A model generated the notes under the pieces. It searched no databases, was not told the origin of the DNA, and was given only the letters and a program-made list of their open reading frames with translations. Made by a program: the position numbers and the translations under genes. Below are positions 1 to 10,800 of a DNA stretch of 64,000 nt, piece after piece. The DNA is from Cylicocyclus nassatus. Taxonomy: Eukaryota; Nematoda; Chromadorea; Rhabditida; Strongylidae. The DNA is taken from contig CATQJL010000305.1 of assembly GCA_958299035.1 (NCBI GenBank), forward strand, positions 35,601,733-35,665,732, given 5' to 3'. Positions within the stretch are counted from its first letter, which is position 1, and every line of letters starts with the position of its first letter.

Positions 1-584
1 CGCCAATACCTTAAAGATCGACTTCAAGCAAGTAGGAATAGTTGAGCTGGTAGTGGTTTGAATGGTTCGTCTTTACAGATCATTGCAGGATGCCTTCATG
101 ATTTGACCCTACTTGAAGCAATGTTTGAGATAGTGGTGATATCATTGAAGAGCCCATCCATGGAAACACATTGATGAAGAGAGTTTGAGAAGGCGAATTT
201 ACCAGGTTTGTGATATTCTTCTCTGAAGAATTGTGATTAACACTTAATGGCACGCAGTTGGTGCCTAATCAAATTGGCAAGTGTTACATATAGGCCGTTC
301 CGATGCTTTGTTTTCAGGCCTTTCCAGTTTCTGTAAGTGATGTCGATGAATTCAGAGTCCATATGCGAATGGCTTTAGTGTATCTGAAACACCCAAACTT
401 GACGCTTTACAAATGTTATTTACCTTTGGGCATAATATTTGTCATCGAAGTACCACGGGCGCCGAGTGAGTGAGTGTCAATGGATAAAATGTACACTTTT
501 GGTTTATGATTGTCTAAATTTAAGAATTTTGTAGCTCTTTTCTACGGAGGTAAAAATTTAGAATTGGTTGCTGTATAATATCCT

Positions 585-975
585 ACCTAGGTTATCATTT
601 TGTTTACTTCTCTCTTTACTTTTTTTACTTTTACTATTTTCTAGCATTTTGTACTAATCAGGTTATATGTTGTTGACATGTAGTTCTTTATGGTATAGTT
701 GTTGCTTGTTATCTTATACTAATGAATTGCAGTAGTAGATGTAGTCTATGTTATGTTTATACGAATAAAATAGCTGATCTAGGTTATCATTTTGTTCACT
801 TTTCCTCATCTTAGATTGTGTCTTTGCTCAGATATCATATAATAATAGATAGTTTATAGAGTTGATAGTTTTTTCGTTTTTATAGCAATCCTAGCATTTG
901 CTCCGATCGGGTTACATGTTGTTGACATAGTTGTTGATACTATAGTTGTTGCTTCTGTTACTAATAAATTGCGGT
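585..975. repeat. diverged direct repeat, two ~150-200 bp copies
   Basis: About 585-735 and 778-975 share the same order of words: AGGTTATCATTTTGTT, then CTAGCATTTG, then GGTTAYATGTTGTTGACAT, then a run ending near AAATTGC. This looks like an old local tandem duplication. Confidence 0.6.
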
Positions 976-1235
976 AGTATCTATGAAATAGTTCAATGTG
1001 TTTATTTTGCCATAAATTGCAGAGATCATGATAAGCATTTATCAAATTGAGTGTTGAATTGGTTGCCTAATGAAATCTGAGGTTCTATTTCATGTTTTTG
1101 AAAGTAAAGATTCAAATCATTCATACAGGATAGAGAAAGTCTCGAAAAAGTAATTTCTTACACCAGTACCCCACTGGGCCGCTAGTCAGAAAACAAAAAA
1201 AACAAGTTTTTCCACCAAGACGCCAACTTTGGGCG

Positions 1236-1298
1236 ATTTAGGCGTAAAATCAATTGTGTTGTGCAAAGTACGCAACACAATTGATTTTACGCCTAAAT
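1236..1298. repeat. perfect 25-bp inverted repeat with 13-nt loop
   Basis: Arms at 1236-1260 and 1274-1298 are exact reverse complements, beginning ATTTAGGCGTAAAATC. This would form a strong hairpin. It may be the core of a small fold-back element; no target duplication was recognised. Confidence 0.85.
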
Positions 1299-1344
1299 AA
1301 CTGTAAGACGCGGTGGCTGTAGAAGTAATATTGTCTTAATTTGT

Positions 1345-1545
1345 GGGCGTGGCCGGAGTCCGCCCGAGCCGCGGACCTTAATTCATGTCAATATCATTGC
1401 ACCGGCCGAGCCGCGGACTAAATAGGCTTACCGGCTCAGCCGCGGCCTCAATGATGGGCTCAGACACTGTGAATATTGATTGCACCGGCCGAGCCGCGGA
1501 CGCTGCGAAATTCCAGCCTGAAAAGGTCCGCGGCTCGGCCGGACG
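1345..1545. repeat. cluster of GC-rich motif CCGGCCGAGCCGCGGAC
   Basis: The motif or close variants occur near 1358, 1401, 1429 and 1483 in direct orientation and near 1527 inverted, inside AT-rich DNA. It lies about 170 bp upstream of a raptor exon. Whether it is a mobile-element remnant or a bound motif cannot be told from sequence. Confidence 0.6.
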
Positions 1546-1714
1546 CAGTATCTGAGTAGTTGAACGTTGGAGCACAGATTAGGATTGCATAGAACGCATT
1601 CAGTATTCATCAGCAAGGAAAGCACATCGTTAAATACATTTCTAAGCTTCATTGTTAAGCTTCATTGTTCATTGTCATTTTAATTCGTTGCCTTGTATTA
1701 ATGTTTTTTCTTAG

Positions 1715-1828
1715 ATCTTAGCTGTCGATCCCAGGGTCCAGTCGGAGTTGTTCAAGAAGAATGGTGACGAACCAGTGCGAGTGAATTCTCAGCTCGCTCG
1801 AAGTCCGTTCAGCTTCGGTGAGTATTCA
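1715..1828 (+). CDS. daf-15: raptor exon (HEAT region, ILAVDP segment)
   Basis: Acceptor TTCTTAG precedes and donor GTAAGA follows; 38 codons, phase 0 at both ends. The start, ILAVDPRVQSELFKKNG, closely resembles the conserved ILAVDP...ADLVKDNG segment of animal raptors. An earlier donor (GTGAGT at 1818) would leave phase 1 and not join the next exon, so the later donor is preferred. Confidence 0.8.
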
Positions 1829-4800
1829 GTAAGACGTCAAAGTCTCGAAATGCTCTACGGTCTCTGTTTAAAGGCAGTGTCTCACCAAAGTTGAGGTTGC
1901 GCGGATCTTCACATATCCTATTATAGAGACCTCCAGATAGCCCATTGCAACAAGTCCCACTCAATTCGACGAGGACCGGCCCGCGGCCCGTCACCGTCGG
2001 CTCAGTACGCACCGCAGTTCGCGTCGCACTGAAACTCATACTTAGGTAAGCGCTTTTTTGCGCTGGCGTCGCAAATATGCAAAAAGAGTTAGCACCATGC
2101 TAGTACCCATCGCCACTGTTCGTCACTTTGTAATCACCTAGCATAGGCACATCTGCCCGAAAAGGACAAGGTCCACGGCATAACTTCAAGAAAAAGCCTC
2201 ATTAGGCAAAAATAAGTATGCTGTTTGTATCTAGCATACCAGGGCCTCTTAGACCAATCAAAGCCAAATCTGCGGTTTTGACCCCGACACACAATGCAAG
2301 AAAAAAATAAGTTGTCGGAAAAATTTCGTAAATAATGTGTGGGAGAATGCCCATCTACTGTCCAGCAAAACACAGATCCGAAATTTGAGGCCTGGATGTT
2401 AGAATAGCGCCAATCTCGTAGAGGCGGAATGCTCGCACATCCTATCCTTCTATATATATAAAACCGAGTGGGATTTTGTCTGTACACTGGTGGCTTGTCT
2501 GTATGCTGGTGGATAAGCATGCTTGTTGATGCTGTCTGTAGGTCCTCGATGGTGTTTTCGTGTTTGTCATTTTCCAGCATGGAAGCTTGTTATTACTTCT
2601 ACCAAATTTATCGATTATTTGCAAATTTTGAACTACGGGGCTGGGAGTTGGCACAGGTGGGTAATCGAACATGCTGATTATGAATATGATAACCATCATG
2701 ACTCATAATAACGGGCTAAGGGTTGTTTACGTGTTTTTGTATGTGTGTGTGTCTGTCCGTTACGAAATTCGCAGAGCGAGTTCCAGCCAACCTCTTGAGC
2801 CCAAATTTTGCAGGGCGCATGCTAGCAGCATGAAAGTCCACTATGCAAAAACACGAGCGGATCCGTTGAGTGGATCCTTCAAAAACTGCGCTTCAAACGG
2901 ATCCACTTGGATTCTGGCCAGCAAAATTGGGCCTGTACCACCGCTTTTTGCAAAGTCATGGGTATGATTAACAAGCTAATGTGCAAGCCATGGACTTTAG
3001 CCCATAAAATTGAACTAAAGTTGATTACTTTACGGAAATGGCGTCGAAAAAAATCAGTTGCGTAAATGTTCAATTTGCCAAGATTTTACCTAATCATTTG
3101 GGAAAATTTTTGCACAGAGATGTAGCCCACGATGATTATCGTCGTTATCGCGACTAGCAAACCACAAAAAGTTCAAAAACCGGTTCAAATTTGCATTTAT
3201 TCTTCTCGGAAAAGTTTCATCCAGGCGAAAATACCGGTCTCACACAAAAAAGCTCTTGAAATGAGTAGTTGTTTACAATTCATTCGTGATAGCCTGCATA
3301 GCGCGGTAAGTTTCAATGTCACTTTTATGCGGGAATGAGCAAGGCATACAGAAAGAGGGCCAGTGCGAGCCTCTGCGAAGCAGAGGTGACGCACTGGTTT
3401 TCGATAAAGCCCATTACTTTTATCATTTTATCGATTTTTTGGCAAAGTTCAAGCTACGGGCTGGGAGTTGGCACTCGGGGGTAATCGAGCATGCTGATTA
3501 CGAATATGATAACCATTTTCAAAAATGCCCATTACTTTTATCATTTTATCGATTTTCTGGCAAAGTTCAAGCTACGGGGCTGGGAGTTGGCAAACGGGGG
3601 TAATCGAGCATGCTGATTACGGATATGATAACTATTTTCAAAAATGCCCATTACTTTTATCATTTTATCGATTTGTTTGCAAATTTTGGACTACGGGGTT
3701 GGGAGTTGGCACGGGAGGGTAAGCGAACATGCTGATTACGAATACAATACTGGTTTTAGAATTATCAATTATTTTTATCATTTTATCGATTTTTTTGCAA
3801 AGTTCAAGCTACGGAGCTAGGAGTTGGCACACAGGGGGTAATCGAGCATGCTGATTACGAATTTGATAACCATTATCAAAAATGCCCATTACTTTTATCA
3901 TTTTATCGATTTGTTTGCAAATTTTGGACTACGGGGTTGGGAGTTGGCACGGGAGGGTAAGCGAACATGCTGATTACGAATACAATACTGGTTTCTAGAA
4001 TTATCATTTACTTTTATCATTTATCGATTTTTTTGCAAAGTTTGAGCTACGGGGCTGGGAGTTCGCACAGGGGGGTAATCGAGCATGGGGATTCCGAATA
4101 CAATATTGGTTTTCGGGATTATCGATTACTTTTATCGATTTTATCGATTTTTTGTAAATTTTGACATGCGAGGCTGGGATTTTGCACAAGGGGGTAATCG
4201 AGCATGCTGATTACACCCCTGTGCCAAATTCCAGCCCCCTAACTCAAATTTTCAAAAAATCGATAAAATCGATAAAAGTAATGGACGATCCTGAAAACTA
4301 ATATTGTGTTCGTAATCAGCATGCTCGATTACCCCCCTGTGCAAAATCCCAGCCTCGCATGCCAAAATTTACAAAAAATCGATAAAATCAATAAAAGTAA
4401 TCGATAATTCTGAATACTAATATTCAGTGGCGTACCGAGGGGGGGGCGGGGGGGGCGCGCGCCCCCCCCGAGAACGGGTCGCGAAATTTTTGAAAGTTAC
4501 TTACATGCGTTATAAAAATGTGCAAATGACTTGTTTATTTTTGTAAACAATTAAAATAATTTTTAAAATTTTTTAAAAATTCAAATTAGCCTTATAAAAA
4601 AATTTTTTTCGGGGGCGTGGCTGACGCCACGCCCCCTTTTTCCAGATTTTAGGGGTTGGGGGCCCGCAGAATTGTTGAGGAGCCCCCCTAAAATTTTTTC
4701 GGAGTGCGTGGCTAACGCCACGCACCTTCATTTAAAAATTTTTTTTGCCGCGCCCCCCCCGAGCCGAAATCCTGGGTACGCCACTGCTAATATTGTATTC

Positions 4801-7800
4801 GGAATCCCCATGCTCACTCCCCCCCCCTGTGCCAACTCCTAGCCCTGTACGTGAACTCTGCAAAAAAATCGATAAAAATCGGTAAAATCGACATCGATCG
4901 ATAACGAAAAGTGGACTGTGACACCCGCCGGGGCCCGAAGTGTATGTGTGCCAAGTTTGGTCCGGATACGGCGGAGCCGGGTAAGCCAGCTAGTCCTATA
5001 TATAAAGCTGAATGTCTGTTTCTCTGTCTGTCTGTATGTGTGTACGTATGTTCCGAATAGAAAATTCCATTTCTCAACCGATCCGACCAAACTTGGCACA
5101 CATACACTTCGGGGCCCGGCGGGTGTCATAGGCTACTTTTCGTCATCGATCGATATCGATTTTATCGATTTTTTGCAAAATTTGAGCTACGGGGCTGGGA
5201 GTTGGCACAGGGGGGGGGGGGGTAATCGAGCATGCTGATTACATATAATAATGACAGGGCCGGGCGGAGCCGGGTAAGTCAACTAGTTGCTATATAAAAC
5301 TCCACCATCCATTCAAGACTTGTGCGGGAAAGGAGGCTGCACAACACGTGATCCTATCAGAGAGAACAGACTAAACAGCACAGCGACTCTAAATTTCCAC
5401 ATCGCTTTACTAGTCATCTTCAGACAATGAGCGTGAATTGTAAAGCCTACAAGTCGTAGATGTTCATCCTTGTTGCGATGTCTGTTGCGAAAATTTCTCG
5501 AATTGTATTCTAGCGGATATAGTGAGATTACTGTGACTTAGTGAATGCGATACTCTCGTTTGATAGGAAGGTAGCGCCTCAAAACCACATTTAGCGAGAT
5601 GTAAATTAATAGTTTCGGATTGGTATTACTGCCAGAACTCTGCCCCGGACTGAAGCTGATGAACTTAAAGGCAGTGTCCGGGCAAGATGGGGGTTTTGAG
5701 ATTTCTCTGCATGTGAGACTGGCCTCCCTGAGACACAACATCGCGCAACTGCGAGCATAAAACGTGACCTAAAGCAAGAAAAACAATTGCAAAGTGGGGA
5801 AACTTACGCCTCGGGGCGGGGTCCTCCGAGCTGTTTGAATTCCTGCCAGACGGCAGAGTACGTATGCCGCCACAGTTAAAAACGGTGCGCTCTTTGCAAC
5901 TCTGCGTCTTAGCCTGGCGGGAATCCTCAAATTTCGAAATGTAAGGGCTTGGAAAATGCATGTTCTCGCCGTTTTCGTGCTTTCTGATATGGATTTTCGG
6001 ATTCAGCGTTGCGGATAACCCCAGATAAGTTGATTTTTTAAAAGTCGAGTATCTGCCCGGACACTGCCTTTAATGACAAATTTGATATCCCGCTAATGCC
6101 ATATTTCCCGTGACTGGACAAGCATGTGGGACAGAGTCACTGGCTCTAAATTTGCATACCATACCCATACTGACATCCGATCTGTCCAACCTGTCCAACT
6201 ATAAAGCCTTGTCTTCTTTGGTGTAGAGAGTGAGTCTAGTCCGGACCGCGCAAAAAAGGTCGTGATCTCAGCAACAGATTGTATTATTTTTATACATGTC
6301 TACCCTCTCTAGTAATATGAGGCGGAAAATCAAAAATGGAGGAAAATTTTCGCCTGCGTAGACTCATGCCTATCTTTACTGCATAGGTCTCCCCTTACTG
6401 CCTGCTTATATTTTACTGGCAAGCTTTGTTTGACCCATAGTTGAGACAGAAGCAATTGTTTGGCGTAAGTGATCGATTTGTTGGCGAACTGCTCTGCCAA
6501 ACGGAGCCATAACGAAATCTACGCACTGAGATAACGTTTGGAAAACCTCTTCGTCTGGTAGCTTAGGATAGTTGCGCAAAATCCTCTCATGCTTAATGAA
6601 ACGAGTATACGGGTGCACGCGTCGCCTCCGAGCCGCGACGGGCCGGTCCGACGGGCGGCGGGCCGGTCCTCAATTCGACACCCTCCACGCTGAGAAAAAT
6701 TCGCTCAAAGTGGTACGCGGAGAGCGATTTGGTACGCGCGGACGACTCCTTCAGTCTCCCCTCCCCCCTTACGCGTTTGAACATGTCCCTCCACTTGGCA
6801 TTTACCTCCCCTTTGTTGCTGCCACTGTACCTGAGGTTGAAGTTGGAAGGCAAAACTCGTCCATTGCTTCCGCGGGACCTCCAGAAAACGGGGTATTTGG
6901 GAACTTCGTGCGATTTTAAGCCCATACAGTGCTAGATAGGATCTGACAGGCTTGAAAAAGGCAAAAATCTCAGCAACTAAATTTTGGTGAGATACTGCCT
7001 TTAAGGGAACGGCCATAGGTTGCCGGCAACGGTTGTCGGTGTTGTCGATGTTGTCGATGTTGTCGCGGATGCCGGTCGTTGTAGGACCTCATGATAGCCT
7101 CCACGTTTCGCGCGCTCTCTACTATCTCTGACCCCGACAACACCGACAACCCCGACAACCGTTGCCGGCAACCTATGGCCGTTCCCTAAGCGTCTAAAAT
7201 CAGCCCACGGTCAGTGTTTTGCAGTTAATTATAGCACAAACAAACATATTTACCGTAACCCTCTGCATTACGAAAAGCAAGAAGACTAATTCTAGATATA
7301 TATCACTATATCTATATATGTATCACTTCTTCGTCACCATCTTGATGATCCTGATACTTCTCCTCGACAAAAGATTGTTGTCGCTTTTGTAGTGACTATA
7401 CTATTCCGTAACAGTTACAGGTGAGCTGTGATAATGTGACGGAATTTCGTAAACTTCATTGGTTAAGGATCGCGCAGGAGAACCTGACTACGAAGGGTTA
7501 CGCCAATTTGTGCACAGAACTGCTAAGCGAAAATCAAGTTAAAGATTGCCGCCTTTTGAAACTTTGGATACCATACGGGCTACGCCGACTACGGGACAAC
7601 TATGATCGTGCTCGTTGGCAAGCAGTACGACTCGTCGCGTATGCTAAGGTACACCCGTTGTGATTTTTGCATAGTTGTGAACTCGTACCTGCAAAGATGT
7701 CAGACAAAGTTCATCATGTTTAAGCATTGGGAAACAGTTGCAAACAGGGTCAAGCGTATTGATGCGATCCGGGACCCCCAATTACAACCCCCCCCCCCTT

Positions 7801-10800
7801 GAAGGAACCCATCCGTACGACCCCCGCCCATAGGTGCGATAGAGGGAGCCGGGCTCTCCTCAGGTGAAGGGGGTCTCGGCTGTTCCCGACCTTCCAGGGT
7901 GAAGGGGGTATGTGAGTCTAGGGGGGGGGGGAGGAAGAGAGAAAAGGTAAAAAAGCGTGGTATGAAGAGCTCTAATTTGTACCTTATTTAGGCACAAATT
8001 GAAAAAAATTTAAAAATTTTCAAAAGAAATTAAAAAATTTTAAAAAAAATTGATTATGAAGATCTGTGCTCCTGTTTCATTGCATCAACAAAAAACGAAA
8101 GCAATAATGTTTATCCCAAAAGATGTACAAGTTAGGAACAACTTCATTTCCTGCACATCATCATGAACAATATCACCAATGCTAACGTCAGAGACAACAA
8201 GTTCGCTGCCTGAAAAATCTTCTTCTTCCTCCAGAAGGTCATCGGAGTAGAAGTAGAATTGCGTGCAAAAGCGTTCTGAGTCGAAAATGGATTTGAAACT
8301 TTCTTCTTCTTTTAAGCGCTTTTGTGATTTTTTTCCTTGCCCTCTGGTAGCATCAGGAAGTCAGCAGGTAGGTGACCAGTTTCTTCATACCTTCTTTTAG
8401 GATATTTCAAAAAGTCATACGGTAACAGCCTGTCTGGACCACTTATACCAATCCTTTAAATGAAGTTTTTAGATAACAATGTGTTTAGTAGAAGATTGAC
8501 AAATCTTAAGTATTTGCTTAGATGCTCTATTGTTGTACGACTTCTGCGTTGTGTTCTGATAACAGAGTAGATAGAAAATTTCTTTCTCCACCTCTGCCGT
8601 GTTACTCGGAATGGAAACTAGCTTTGCTAGTAGGTCCATCAGATTTTTGCGGTAAGTAATGGGAAAAGAGCCAGATCTCATATGCTTTCGCAACACGGGA
8701 AGGAAATAGTGCATACTTTTTGGGCCTTGTCGAACTCTGGCTTCACCTCCTCTGGCATACGTCCTATTAGCTGATTAGAAAGCTGCTCAACTTCTTCTTT
8801 AACATCATCTGCGGAATAGGCGAAAAAAGGAGGCACTATGCTGCGCGTTGGTTTTTTTTTCAATATCATAGGTCATATTGTCACAAGGCGAATAACTTTC
8901 AAAAGCATAAAGCACAGAGTTGGGTTCGCACTCCAGCCGGGATCTAAGCGCAGTAACTATGCTTTGTACTAACACCTTCCTTTTGTTCATATCCATGTTT
9001 GTGAATTTAGCAGCCTTGAATTCTTCAGCAACCTGAAGATCAGCAATGGACTTCCTGGACATTTCCTCATTGAAACTAGACAATCTGCTTGGATTCCTTA
9101 TGCAGGAAATCAGAGAGTTTCGCTTAATTGCCAACTCTGTATCAATGTCGACAACATTTTCGTCGGCGTAAGATTCTCCTTCTGCCTCGCTGTTGAACCG
9201 GAACACATGCGAGTCATCTGCGATTTTGTAAAGTATTCTGCCTGCCGTTTCCTCTTCAAACTGCCAACCTTTCCAAAACATTGAGGGATATTTTAATAAC
9301 ATGTTATTCTTCTTAATGTCTTAGAGTTTTTAATTCATTGAAACCAACCATTCTCTACAAATTAGGTAAGGTGAGTCTAGAGCGTTTTCACGAAAGTGAC
9401 CTTCTTAAGAGTATAGATTCCAGAAGTGGGCGGGCTTTGTGTGAAGGTGTGGAAATTCACCAATCTCCCATAGTTTTTTGAGTGTGTGCTAACAATGATG
9501 GCATAACTGTCAATCAAAAGCGCATTTTTTACCAAAAAAAACATAAACATATAACAACGATAAGCACGCTCAAATAGACGCGTTCGCTCACGTTCCCTAT
9601 AGTGCTGATAACGATGTCAATCCACAGCACATTTTTTACTATTAACTTGCTCCACCTCGCTCTTATTAAGTCGTTCAGAAAGTTTTTGCACATGAATTTC
9701 AAAATTCATAACTTCTGATTTTTCCAACCGATTTGACTGCTTTCACTTTTATGTGAAAGGGTAAGTCATGCTCTTTATAATGACATCTCAGCTGCTTAGT
9801 AATGGTCATCTGTTGCACAGATAGGAGCGATAGAAGAAAAATGGTAAAAAATCTAATTTTCTGTGTAGGGTCATAAAAAATCGACTTGCAACAAAAATCG
9901 GAGCAGTCAGTACTGTAGATTCTTTCACCAGCTCTTTCTAACAGTGCAAAGTTTGCGCCGATTGAGCTTCTCCATGAAAAGTTATGATTTCCCTGAAGAA
10001 TGCCAAAATAAATCAAATTCGCCTTTTTGTACTGCTTGCTCGGAAATTATAACTTTTCATGGAGACGCTCAATCGGAGCAAACTTCGCACTGTTAGAAAG
10101 AGTTGGTGAAAGAACCTAAAATACCGACTGCTCCGATTTTGTTGCAAGTTTCTGATTTTTTATGACCCTACACAAAAGTTCAAATTTTGAGTGATTTTGT
10201 TTTGAGCTTCTATCTATGCAACAGATGACCATTACTAAGCAGCTGAGATGTCATTATAAAGAGCATGACTTACCCTTTCACATAAAAGTGGAAGCAGTCA
10301 AATCGGTTGGAAAAATCGGAAGTTATGAATTTTTGAAAATTGTGCGCAAAAACTTTCGGGACGACCTATACAATGTGTTGGCTTTTATGGGTCACCGAAG
10401 CAAATGATTTTTAGAGCCGGGAAGCAAAGAAGCCCTAACATGCTGTATACCATTCGAAAGCTGAGATCATGGAGAATCGACGTAGACCGTCGACTTTTTT
10501 CTAGGTCTTCTGTGCCGCGAGATATGAGGGTCATGTGCTTCAAAAATTAACTGATTTTGTGTCCTCACTTTCTGCCCTCCAAATGAATGCTACGAGAAAG
10601 TCGACGGTCTACGTTTGTTAATGAAGACTTGCTCTTTAACACAGATAGATAATCAGCAGTGATTAGGTCTTCATTTAGCAGAAATCTGCTGTTGAAAATG
10701 ACCATGTTTTCAGATAAAATGCGGTGTATCTCTCGGTAGAGAGGGGCTAGAAAGAAGTCGATGGTCTAGGTCGAATCCCCTTTTCCTGAGCTTTCGAATG

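Larger units (their letters stand above)
1..1714. other. AT-rich sequence without a recognisable gene
   Basis: No frame here shows a family I recognise or a phase-consistent exon series. Because the first raptor exon seen (1715) begins in mid-protein, this stretch is probably intron of that gene. It holds a diverged direct repeat, a perfect inverted repeat and a GC-rich motif cluster, listed separately. Confidence 0.5.
2449..4993 (+). mobile_element. non-autonomous Helitron-like element A
   Basis: It begins TCTATATATATAAAACC (a variant of the 5' end TATATAAAGCTGAATG seen in its relatives) and ends CGGCGGAGCCGGGTAAGCCAGCTAG-type: a CGGC/GCCG stem, about 10 nt, then CTAG followed by T. That is the canonical Helitron 3' end. 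The interior is built of ~119-bp units, then an inverted half whose last part (ATCGATAACGAAAAGTGG to TTTGGTCCGGAT) is the reverse complement of the 5' half of its relatives. A hAT MITE sits inside. The left end is less certain than the right. Confidence 0.55.
1872..7000. mobile_element. possible TTAA-flanked element bounded by AGGCAGTRTCTCACC repeats
   Basis: At 1868-1871 TTAA is followed by AGGCAGTGTCTCACCAAA. At 6983-7004 the reverse complement AGGCAGTATCTCACCAAA is followed by TTAA. TTAA duplication is typical of piggyBac-type elements. The 5.1 kb span encloses other elements and no transposase is seen, so these could be two solo ends. A third end of the same type lies at 46052. Confidence 0.35.

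Noticed and set aside
1815..1820. GTGAGT at 1818 as the donor of the first raptor exon
   Set aside because: It leaves phase 1 and cannot join the phase-0 exon at 7421; GTAAGA at 1829 fits.
3410..4205. Regular repeats considered as a CRISPR array
   Set aside because: Units of ~119 bp without distinct short repeats and unique spacers, no cas genes, and a eukaryotic context; they are Helitron-family minisatellite units.
6406..7016. Frames of 68-115 aa around the GC patch, and the related frame at 45532-46068
   Set aside because: Both are translations of the same dispersed repeat next to the TTAA element end; no splice support.
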